A stretch of DNA of 64,000 nt from Aeromonas sp. RU39B (GTDB lineage: Bacteria; Pseudomonadota; Gammaproteobacteria; Enterobacterales; Aeromonadaceae): positions 240,972 through 304,971 of the forward strand of contig NZ_FTMJ01000004.1 of the NCBI RefSeq assembly GCF_900156095.1. Reading direction: 5' to 3'. This document shows positions 28,206 to 34,571 of this stretch, piece after piece. A program made the position numbers and the translations under genes. Under the pieces are notes generated by a model. That model ran no database searches, was not told the DNA's origin, and saw nothing but the letters and a program-made list of their open reading frames with translations. Position 1 is the stretch's first letter, and each line of letters begins with the position of its first letter.

Positions 28206-28580
28206 TTATCCCAAAAGGTGGATGTCCTGTTTCCCCCTGTCAACATGTCTATCTTGCTTTCTTCCTAATATGAAACCCTCATCAGGTGACTGTTCTATGT
28301 GTGTGTTTCTTGTGTATTTTATTCCAAATGATATATCGCTATCTACATCATGTTTGTGAACGACTGACGGAAAACCGCCTAATTCAATGTGTGAGCCACT
28401 TGTTTTTAATGAACCAATAGGACTGTTATTTTCTGTTGTGTGTTTTATTGATATCAGTGATTGTATTATAGAGCTTTTGCCAGATGAGTTTGGGCCATAT
28501 ATTAATGTTATGGGAGCCATCCTCATTTTTTGTTTTTGCTTAAAGGATTTAAAGTTCTCTATACTGAATTCTTTTATCAT
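28206..28580 (-). pseudogene. N-terminal fragment of an AAA/DUF3696-type ATPase
   Basis: 124 codons starting like SMC/OLD-type ATPases: the IENFKSF lead and Walker A GPNSSGKSS at residues 29-37, followed by SIIQSL and HIELGGFPSVVHKHD, a pattern I recall from DUF3696-like proteins of 400-700 residues. The frame ends in the inverted repeat (last residues DIHLLG are repeat-encoded), so signature and Walker B are lost. The DNA is much more AT-rich than the chromosome around it, a sign of transfer. Such ATPases often belong to defence systems, but no partner gene remains. Confidence 0.75.
28213..28228 (-). repeat. Inverted partial copy of the REP-like unit
   Basis: AAAAGGTGGATGTCCT is the exact reverse complement of 16 bases of the unit (T variant). 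It marks the right edge of the RAYT region and the point where the ATPase gene below loses its family sequence. Confidence 0.85.
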
Positions 28581-28756
28581 TTTTAAATTGCTTTTTAGAT
28601 GGTTGGGATCGGGTTGCCTTTTTGACTGTTAGAGTCAACTTACTTGAGTAAATATGTTGGATAAATGAAACGCCCACCTTTTGTTAAATAGAACAATCGA
28701 TTGCCTAGATTTACTCTTAACCAAAATATATTATAAATGATAAACTCTACATTTTA

Positions 28757-29476
28757 TTATTTCTCGATCTTCGCAGCAGCAGCCAAATCCAGATACCACT
28801 GGGTTTCCCCGTGCAGAGCGTGAATCCGCGCAGCGGGGTAGGGCAGGGTTGCGGCGGGTTGAGTAAAGATGGTATGCACCATCTCGGCTTTTTCCTGGCC
28901 GAGCACCAGATAGCTGATGCGCTTGGCAGCCTGTAATACCCGAGCGGTTTTCGAGATACGTTGTTGCCCCGATTTGGGGTGGCGGGCGACCACCGACAGA
29001 TGAGGGTCTTGATAGTCGGTCTGGCCCGGAAATAGCGATGCGGTATGGCCGTCGGCACCCATTCCAAGCAAAATCCAGTCAAACACCGGCACACCGTCAG
29101 CCAGGGGCAGGGTGTCGCACATCTCGTTGGCAAAGCGCACGGCTTCGGCCTGCGGCTCTGCTTCGCCCCGAATCCGGTGGATATTCTCTGGCGCAATCGC
29201 CACCTGACTAAAGAGCAGGGCATGGGCCTCGCCGTAATTGCTCTCGGCGTGTTCGGGCACTACGCAGCGCTCATCGCCCCACCAAAAATGCAGGTTGTGC
29301 CATGCAATGGAGTTTGCATAAGGAGGGCTTGCCAGCAGCTTGAACAATTTTTTCGGGGTACTGCCGCCCGAGAGGGAGATATGCACCGCTCGCCCTTGCT
29401 CGCTATAGGCTTTGAGCTCTTGGGCCAGGGAATCAACAACCGCCTCGGCGGTAGGGAAAATCTTCTTTTGGATCAT
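28757..29476 (-). CDS. pgl: 6-phosphogluconolactonase
   Basis: Hydrolyses 6-phosphogluconolactone in the oxidative pentose-phosphate pathway. 239 residues of the DevB/SOL family with SLSGGSTPKKLF near residue 34, WWGDERCV near 66, and the catalytic GMGADGHTASLFPG near 139. In many relatives it lies between zwf and gnd; here it stands alone beside the AT-rich region. The C-terminal WYLDLAAA block is normal, so the gene looks intact. Confidence 0.95.
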   Translation of the reverse strand: MIQKKIFPTAEAVVDSLAQELKAYSEQGRAVHISLSGGSTPKKLFKLLASPPYANSIAWHNLHFWWGDERCVVPEHAESNYGEAHALLFSQVAIAPENIHRIRGEAEPQAEAVRFANEMCDTLPLADGVPVFDWILLGMGADGHTASLFPGQTDYQDPHLSVVARHPKSGQQRISKTARVLQAAKRISYLVLGQEKAEMVHTIFTQPAATLPYPAARIHALHGETQWYLDLAAAAKIEK

Positions 29477-29534
29477 AACTGTGACGCTAAAAGGTGAGGC
29501 GGGGCGGATTCCTCGCGCAATAAAGGTGAGCGAT

Positions 29535-30359
29535 TTATTTGGCGTGGGTCGGGCAGACCACTTTTTTCGGCTTTAGATGATAAAGCTCGACGTGCGGGTG
29601 GCTAAAAAAGCCCACTTCCCACGGGTTTTTCTGCACAAATGCTTCGCGAATGGGCTCAAACAAGGGGTGTGAGGGCGGGATCTGATACGCATCGGCCTCA
29701 ATAATGGTGTAGTTCCATTCAATGGCCTGGGTATAGGTAAACACCGCGCGCGAATCAATCACAAAGTGGCAGTGACGATCCCGTTTTAGCAGCTTGGCTT
29801 TAAAGGTCGATGGGAAGGTAATAAAGAAAATATCGTCTTCATCAGAGGAGAGAAACGCCAGCACTGTGGTGTGCGGCTGGCTTTGTGCTCCGGTCACCAG
29901 CACGCCAATTTTGTTATCCACTTCTCGAAGATCTGCCACCGGCAAGGTGGTCAGCGGCGTGATTGGCAGCGCCAATTCGGGGCGGGTATCCTCCGGATGC
30001 TGATAATCGGCGCTGGCCAGCCGGTAAACCACGGTAATGCCGTAATAGAGCTCGCACTCAATGGGCGTAACCAGCACCTGATTATCCCGAACTTTGGCCA
30101 CCTGACCTTTATAAGAGCAGCGATAGACCTTTAAATCGGCATCGTATTCATCCACCCCGGTGCGATTATCCAGATGCAGGGTGAGCTTGTCGCCCACACT
30201 CAGCTGATGCCCTTTGGGGAAGGTCAATAACAGGGTGTCGTTTTCCAACACCTCGACCCCGCAAATATAGACATCAGTCTTTTGCAAAGCGCAATAGCTG
30301 GCGGCGACACCCAGAACGGGCGTGCCAATATAGGATCGAAGCGTGGTCTGTGTATTCAT
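29535..30359 (-). CDS. Orphan protein: PilZ-like barrel plus FMN split-barrel-like domain
   Basis: 274 residues, not confidently recognised. The N-terminal half (about 1-115) resembles a PilZ-type beta-barrel (LTFPKGHQLSVGD, then LKVYRCSYKGQV), though the RxxxR c-di-GMP motif is not obvious. The C-terminal half (about 150-270) resembles flavin-reductase/pyridoxamine-oxidase-like split barrels (DDIFFITFPSTFKAKLLKRDRHCHFVIDS). The ATG at 30359 is chosen over a TTG at 30377. No close operon partner; pgl is 58 bases downstream on the same strand. Cytoplasmic, no signal peptide. Function unknown. Confidence 0.6.
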   Translation of the reverse strand: MNTQTTLRSYIGTPVLGVAASYCALQKTDVYICGVEVLENDTLLLTFPKGHQLSVGDKLTLHLDNRTGVDEYDADLKVYRCSYKGQVAKVRDNQVLVTPIECELYYGITVVYRLASADYQHPEDTRPELALPITPLTTLPVADLREVDNKIGVLVTGAQSQPHTTVLAFLSSDEDDIFFITFPSTFKAKLLKRDRHCHFVIDSRAVFTYTQAIEWNYTIIEADAYQIPPSHPLFEPIREAFVQKNPWEVGFFSHPHVELYHLKPKKVVCPTHAK

Positions 30360-30697
30360 GGGTTTTGAGCTCAGCAAGGCGCCCCGTTAAGTCGCCGCAG
30401 ATGGCCAGAACGGGGTAAAAGCCGGATGGTGGTAATGAGGTGAGGCTGGCGAGAAAGCAAATCAGGCATGGCAGCCACGCTACCGCCCCTGGATTACCGC
30501 CTCCACCGTGCGCCCTGAGCTGCGAGAGGACTCCTCACCCTGGGCGCCCTGTGGTTATCCTAAGTAGCTTATAGCGACATTGACCAGCAAAAAGTAAAGC
30601 TAAGCCATGGAAAAGGCTGATTTTTTGCGATTAGTCATAAAATGGAACGCTGTAGCGCTAATGCCGAGTGGGGACGTCACGCACGCCAGCAGCACCA
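30360..30697. other. Gap with a structured segment
   Basis: No coding frame. Between 30500 and 30550 a GCGCCC / GGGCGC pair (30510-30515 with 30542-30547) encloses an AGGA-CTCCT hairpin, followed on the minus strand by GGAGGCGGTAATCCAGG. If transcribed leftwards it would form a 5' leader of the gene starting at 30359. I do not match it to a known riboswitch. Confidence 0.4.
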
Positions 30698-31009
30698 TCA
30701 GAGTGGTACCACAGTATCAACGGTATGTTGAAACACATAAGGATCAGAGAGCAGTTCGAACTGTTCGTCATCCCGGTAAGTGACTGCAACGTGATAGCTT
30801 TCTCCGGCAAATGCTTTAACTGCATTGATATCTTCCCAGTAGGTAGCTAGAAAGAAGTGTTCATATGTACCCTGTGTTTCCCTGCGGACAAATGCTCCAC
30901 AGTTTCCGTTAATACTTTTGGCATGATCGATACCGGTTTTCTCCAGGTGTTTTGCAAATCCGTCTGCGAGCTCAAGTGGCACACAGCCATGCCATGTTCG
31001 AACAATCAT
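30698..31009 (-). CDS. Antibiotic biosynthesis monooxygenase-like (ABM) domain protein
   Basis: 103-residue dimeric alpha-beta barrel protein. The order matches the ABM/heme-degrading monooxygenase superfamily: VRTWHGCVP at the N-terminus, a helix with FAKHLEKTG, a strand EHFFLATYWEDINAVKAFAG and a YHVAVTYRDD block. GGGGAG precedes the ATG. The activity cannot be inferred from sequence alone. It is on the same strand as its neighbours but separated by gaps. Confidence 0.75.
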   Translation of the reverse strand: MIVRTWHGCVPLELADGFAKHLEKTGIDHAKSINGNCGAFVRRETQGTYEHFFLATYWEDINAVKAFAGESYHVAVTYRDDEQFELLSDPYVFQHTVDTVVPL

Positions 31010-31071
31010 ACTTACTCCCCAGTGTTGGTTATTGATTGATGCGAGTCTGATAATGTCATTGTCACCAGTAA

Positions 31072-31566
31072 TTAGATAGGCTTGCTTTCTCTAACCAGAC
31101 GAACGGCTAATGAAAAACCACCCGAGTGTGCATCGACATAGCCATGCAACAGATCGACGTAATAATAAAAATTCTGAATATCCTCAACTTGCGTTGAGCT
31201 CCAATATGGAGCCGAGTTTTCTCCCATGTCACGTATATCTGAAAGGGTATGTCTAGTCGGTTCGCCAGTACAGGGATTTGTGAATAATGAATAAAGTTCA
31301 TCAATGGTGGGGAGGCGCCAGTGCTCCCCGCTTTCTATGACTCTTTCAGTTGCCTCTGCCTGCGTCATGAGAGTGGATTCACCAATACAGGTTTTTCCAT
31401 TCCACATCATGCCTTCACTACAGCGGCGCCAAGTGAGGTTGGTTTGATGATCTATTATACTCTCATTATGAAAGGTAAAGCGTTTTGCTTCAGCAATACA
31501 GGATGCTGGAGCTGCAAGTAAATTGAAGGATAAGAATAAAAGCGGCAGGGTTAATATTGTTTTCAT
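31072..31566 (-). CDS. Exported DUF1566-domain protein
   Basis: 164-residue protein with a cleavable signal peptide (MKTILTLPLLFLSFNLLAAPA). The mature part shows the DUF1566/Lcl pattern: NLTWRRCSEG, WNGKTC, HWRLPTIDELYSL and YWSSTQ, ending SLAVRLVRE. Four cysteines suggest disulfides in the periplasm or outside the cell. Such domains often bind sugar or adhere, but the role here is unknown. ATG at 31566 is preferred to the longer frame because it gives the signal peptide. Confidence 0.75.
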   Translation of the reverse strand: MKTILTLPLLFLSFNLLAAPASCIAEAKRFTFHNESIIDHQTNLTWRRCSEGMMWNGKTCIGESTLMTQAEATERVIESGEHWRLPTIDELYSLFTNPCTGEPTRHTLSDIRDMGENSAPYWSSTQVEDIQNFYYYVDLLHGYVDAHSGGFSLAVRLVRESKPI

Positions 31567-31674
31567 AGACTGCTCCGGCATCTATAGTAATTGATGTAAA
31601 AATACATGGTAGTGTCCTCTTAATTTATGTGAGCGTATCTTAAATTGACTGATTAATATATGTCGCCCCACTTG

Positions 31675-31878
31675 TTATAAGTGCCCGTTATTAATTCCGT
31701 GAGCTTGAAAGCGTAAATCTTCAGTTGCAAACCCTAGTTTGTCTAGATTGGAATTCGCGTTACAACAACGATAACTATCGGCTATCATATTCATTTTGTG
31801 GAATATATCTTCCTGCTGATTTTTCGATGTCTGTGACAAACCATCTAAATTTAATTTAGATAGGGAGAATACATCCAT
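31675..31878 (-). CDS. Small unrecognised ORF
   Basis: 67 codons (start MDVFSLSKLNLDGL) in AT-rich DNA, polar and probably helical with two adjacent cysteines. No good ribosome binding site is seen. It follows two genes on the same strand and could be the end of that operon or a decayed remnant. Confidence 0.25.
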   Translation of the reverse strand: MDVFSLSKLNLDGLSQTSKNQQEDIFHKMNMIADSYRCCNANSNLDKLGFATEDLRFQAHGINNGHL

Positions 31879-31949
31879 AAAGCTCAATAATGAGGTGGTT
31901 CATCAAGATTTATGTAACCTATCTGTACCAACTCATTAATGTTTTGAAA

Positions 31950-32132
31950 TTATACCGAAGTAATCTGAGCCAGATTGCGTATCGCTGATAGCGATGAACT
32001 CTTACTAGTCTGTCGTTTTGATCTGCTGAGTGTGTTGGCAAACGAAGTTTCAGGATTAGATGGCATTTTGTTGGTTATACTGCCGGCCTGTAAACTTTGT
32101 TTTCTTATTTCAGGTGCTATGCGTGATGACAT
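31950..32132 (-). CDS. Small basic unrecognised protein
   Basis: 60 residues rich in Ser, Arg and Lys (start MSSRIAPEIRKQ, later SKRQTSKSSSLSAIRNL). AAGGA lies 8 bases before the ATG, a good ribosome binding site. It begins 39 bases after the 285-residue gene on the same strand, consistent with an operon. No family recognised; likely disordered. Confidence 0.4.
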   Translation of the reverse strand: MSSRIAPEIRKQSLQAGSITNKMPSNPETSFANTLSRSKRQTSKSSSLSAIRNLAQITSV

Positions 32133-32170
32133 TACTGGTTCCTTCAGAAGTAGCAATAGATTAGCCGTTA

Positions 32171-33028
32171 TCAGTTGATAGCGCCCCATAGCAGATCCAG
32201 TTTGGGTAACGAGTCGGAAAGAGTGCTGGTCAAGTAGGTGTAGCTATAGGCCAATTTGATCTGGTGCTCATCTTTAAGGTGAGACTCCCAAGTGCTTTTA
32301 TCGGTCAGGTCAAACCGTTTGGGTGACGCGCTTGTCAAACCTCTGGTGGGTCGCTGATCGTTGAGGATCAATTGTTTGGCAAGCTGGGTTGCAGCTTGGC
32401 GGGCCAATTGATCAAAGCCGTTGTGTTGCAGCAGAAAAATGGCTTGGGCATGGGTAATGGCATGCACCTTTTCACCGCTAAAGAAATAGCCGTCAGCATC
32501 CATAAATACATCTTGGGTACTTTGTTGTACCGCCAGCATGCAGAGGTGCTCGATCTCGACCGGTTTAATCTGTGGCTCGAACGTTCGATAATCGTCGATT
32601 CCATAGTAGCGTGACCATTTATCGACTGCACAGTTTCGGATTAATCGTGCGATATTTTCGATCTGTAATTTGCTGACCGTGACACCACTATTAAGAACGG
32701 CATCAAGAAACAGAGAACCATAGATAACGCCGTGACCGGAGCGACTCAGTTGCCGGCTATTGAGTTCAATGGCATCAATCACTGTGGTGTAATCGCAACT
32801 GGTTGGGCTGCTCTCCACATTGTTGAAGAAGGGTTGGTATCGCTTGAGTTGCCGCTGCAAGCATAACGAAAGAGTGCTGACCACCTCTGGACTTAATTGC
32901 CCGCTGCGTAGCAAACCTGCGCCTGCCAGCAGCGAAGCGCCGATATGGCCGTTAAACCAATTATCCTTATCAAGCGCGACCACGTTGGCCATGGCTGTGA
33001 TGCCCTGCGCTACAAATTCGTCAGTCAT
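32171..33028 (-). CDS. Conserved-looking all-helical protein of unknown function
   Basis: 285 residues without signal peptide or membrane helices. Predicted mainly helical with repeated aromatic and His residues (WFNGHIGASLLAGAGLL near residue 24, HGVIYGSLFLDAVL near 100). It reminds me of alpha/alpha toroid enzymes, but I find no diagnostic motif, so no function is given. GGAGTAGACAAG precedes the ATG at 33028. It heads the small AT-leaning operon 33028-31675. Codon use is less GC-rich than in its neighbours. Confidence 0.55.
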   Translation of the reverse strand: MTDEFVAQGITAMANVVALDKDNWFNGHIGASLLAGAGLLRSGQLSPEVVSTLSLCLQRQLKRYQPFFNNVESSPTSCDYTTVIDAIELNSRQLSRSGHGVIYGSLFLDAVLNSGVTVSKLQIENIARLIRNCAVDKWSRYYGIDDYRTFEPQIKPVEIEHLCMLAVQQSTQDVFMDADGYFFSGEKVHAITHAQAIFLLQHNGFDQLARQAATQLAKQLILNDQRPTRGLTSASPKRFDLTDKSTWESHLKDEHQIKLAYSYTYLTSTLSDSLPKLDLLWGAIN

Positions 33029-33080
33029 CTTGTCTACTCCTTTGCATATCATCATTCGCATCCTGCTCGCTAAGAGAGCG

Positions 33081-33911
33081 TTAACGGCGCCGCAGCGGCA
33101 ATTTCATCAACAGCAGTGACAGCAGGATCAGGGCAATGCCAGACCACTGCATCGGGCCAAGCGTTTCACCCACCAGTAAGACGCCCAGACTCACTGCCAC
33201 AATCGGGTTGGTCAGGGCCAGCATACTCATCACCTGCGCGCCCAGGCGGCGCAATCCCCACAGCCAGGCCCAATAGGCCAGCGCCGTGTTGACCAGCACC
33301 AGATATGCCAGTCCCGGCAGGGCATGGGCCGTGGGCAGCGGCATCGGGCCGGCCAGTGTCCAGGCAATCGGGATCAGCATCACGCCACCTAGCAGCAGTT
33401 GCCAACCGGTGAGAGAGAGCAGATCGCCGACGCTCCAGCCTTGCATCCAGCGCGCCGAGAACCCAATCAGCAGCGCCGCTCCCAGCGCGGCGGCCACACC
33501 AACCGGATCGAGACGCGTCGAGGGGTTAAGCAGCAGCAATACTCCGCACAGCCCGAGCAAGGCAAGCAGCAGCCAGCGCAGTGTCGGTCGCGAGCCATCG
33601 ATCAACCAGGCCAGCAGCAACAAGATAAGTGGCAATGTGGCGCCCAGCGTGCCAGCCACCGCGCCAGGGAGCCGATAAGCGCCGATAAATAGCAGGGTAA
33701 AAAAGGCAGCAATATTGCAAAAAGCCAGCAGCAACAATTTAGGCCACGCCAGATCCGGCAGTCGCGGTCGCAGTAGTACCAACAACAGACCCGCCGGCAA
33801 TGCCCGCCAGCAGGCGACCCAAAATGGAGAGAGACCTTCCAGACTCAGGCTAACCAGTGCGTAGGTGCTGCCCCAAGTGAGCGGGGCTATCAGGGCGATC
33901 AGGTATGGCAT
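33081..33911 (-). CDS. EamA/DMT family exporter
   Basis: 276-residue inner-membrane protein with ten hydrophobic helices in two EamA repeats (APLTWGSTYALVS at the start; VNTALAYWAWLWGLRRL and ALTNPIVAVSLGVLLVGE in the second). It is related to RhaT/YdcZ-type drug or metabolite exporters. It is divergent from a MarR gene and two perfect operators lie between them, so its expression is probably released by a MarR ligand, perhaps the exported compound. Substrate unknown. Confidence 0.9.
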   Translation of the reverse strand: MPYLIALIAPLTWGSTYALVSLSLEGLSPFWVACWRALPAGLLLVLLRPRLPDLAWPKLLLLAFCNIAAFFTLLFIGAYRLPGAVAGTLGATLPLILLLLAWLIDGSRPTLRWLLLALLGLCGVLLLLNPSTRLDPVGVAAALGAALLIGFSARWMQGWSVGDLLSLTGWQLLLGGVMLIPIAWTLAGPMPLPTAHALPGLAYLVLVNTALAYWAWLWGLRRLGAQVMSMLALTNPIVAVSLGVLLVGETLGPMQWSGIALILLSLLLMKLPLRRR

Positions 33912-33927
33912 ATATCTCTCTGTAAAG

Positions 33928-33945
33928 TATCTTTTCGTGAAGATA
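33928..33945. promoter_or_regulatory. MarR-type operator 1
   Basis: Perfect inverted repeat TATCTT-N6-AAGATA, 17 bases upstream of the EamA gene start. It is paired with an identical-core site 47 bases away. Confidence 0.75.
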
Positions 33946-33974
33946 AATTAGAGCGAAACTGGTTTATCATCAAG

Positions 33975-33992
33975 TATCTTTTTATCAAGATA
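33975..33992. promoter_or_regulatory. MarR-type operator 2
   Basis: Perfect inverted repeat TATCTT-N6-AAGATA, with the same AAGTATCTTTT left arm as site 1, 14 bases before the MarR start. Binding here would give autoregulation. Confidence 0.75.
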
Positions 33993-34005
33993 TGTGGGTA
34001 GTACT

Positions 34006-34512
34006 GTGAACGATAAATCAGACCCATCTGTACCAGACCACGTTGATGCCCTGTTGACGCAATGGGAGCGGGAGCGCCCGGATCTGGATTGTTGGCCAAT
34101 GGCGATATTTGGCCGTATTGGCCGGATGGCCGCACTGGCTGGCCGGGAAATCGATGAAACGCTCAAAGATCAGGGGCTGGCGAGCGGAGAGTTTGACGTG
34201 CTGGCGACCTTGCGCCGGGCGGCCGAGCCTTTGACGCCAACGGCGCTCTATCAAAGCACCATGCTTACATCAGGGGCCATGACGGCGCGTCTCGACCGGC
34301 TAGAGCGGCAGGGCTGGATTGCCCGTCAGCCGTCACCCACCGATCGGCGCAGTCTCTTGGTAGCGTTGACTCCGGCGGGGAACGCCAAGATCGATCAGGC
34401 GCTGGAGGCCCACGTCAGCAATGAGTGGGCACTGCTGGAGCCCTTGAACTCTGCCGAGCAGCAACAACTGGCCGCGCTGCTGCGCCGCTGGCTGTTGGCT
34501 CACGAGGAGTGA
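34006..34512 (+). CDS. MarR family transcriptional regulator
   Basis: 168-residue winged helix-turn-helix repressor. DNA-binding region LTPTALYQSTMLTSGAMTARLDRLERQGWI near residues 80-112, followed by the wing SPTDRRSLLVALTPAG. The start is taken as GTG at 34006, giving the normal family length; GTG at 33994 would overlap the operator. It is divergent from the EamA exporter and probably represses both genes. Confidence 0.88.
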   Translation: MNDKSDPSVPDHVDALLTQWERERPDLDCWPMAIFGRIGRMAALAGREIDETLKDQGLASGEFDVLATLRRAAEPLTPTALYQSTMLTSGAMTARLDRLERQGWIARQPSPTDRRSLLVALTPAGNAKIDQALEAHVSNEWALLEPLNSAEQQQLAALLRRWLLAHEE

Positions 34513-34571
34513 GCGTCTGACACGCCACAGGGCTGACCGTGGTCTGCCCTGTGGCTGAAGCGGGTTGACTA

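Noticed and set aside
30481..30560. FMN, cobalamin, TPP or c-di-GMP riboswitch
   Set aside because: The conserved cores of these classes as I recall them are absent; kept only as an unknown structured segment.
31975..32178. 67-codon plus-strand frame
   Set aside because: Opposes the small ORF with a better ribosome site and has no start signal.
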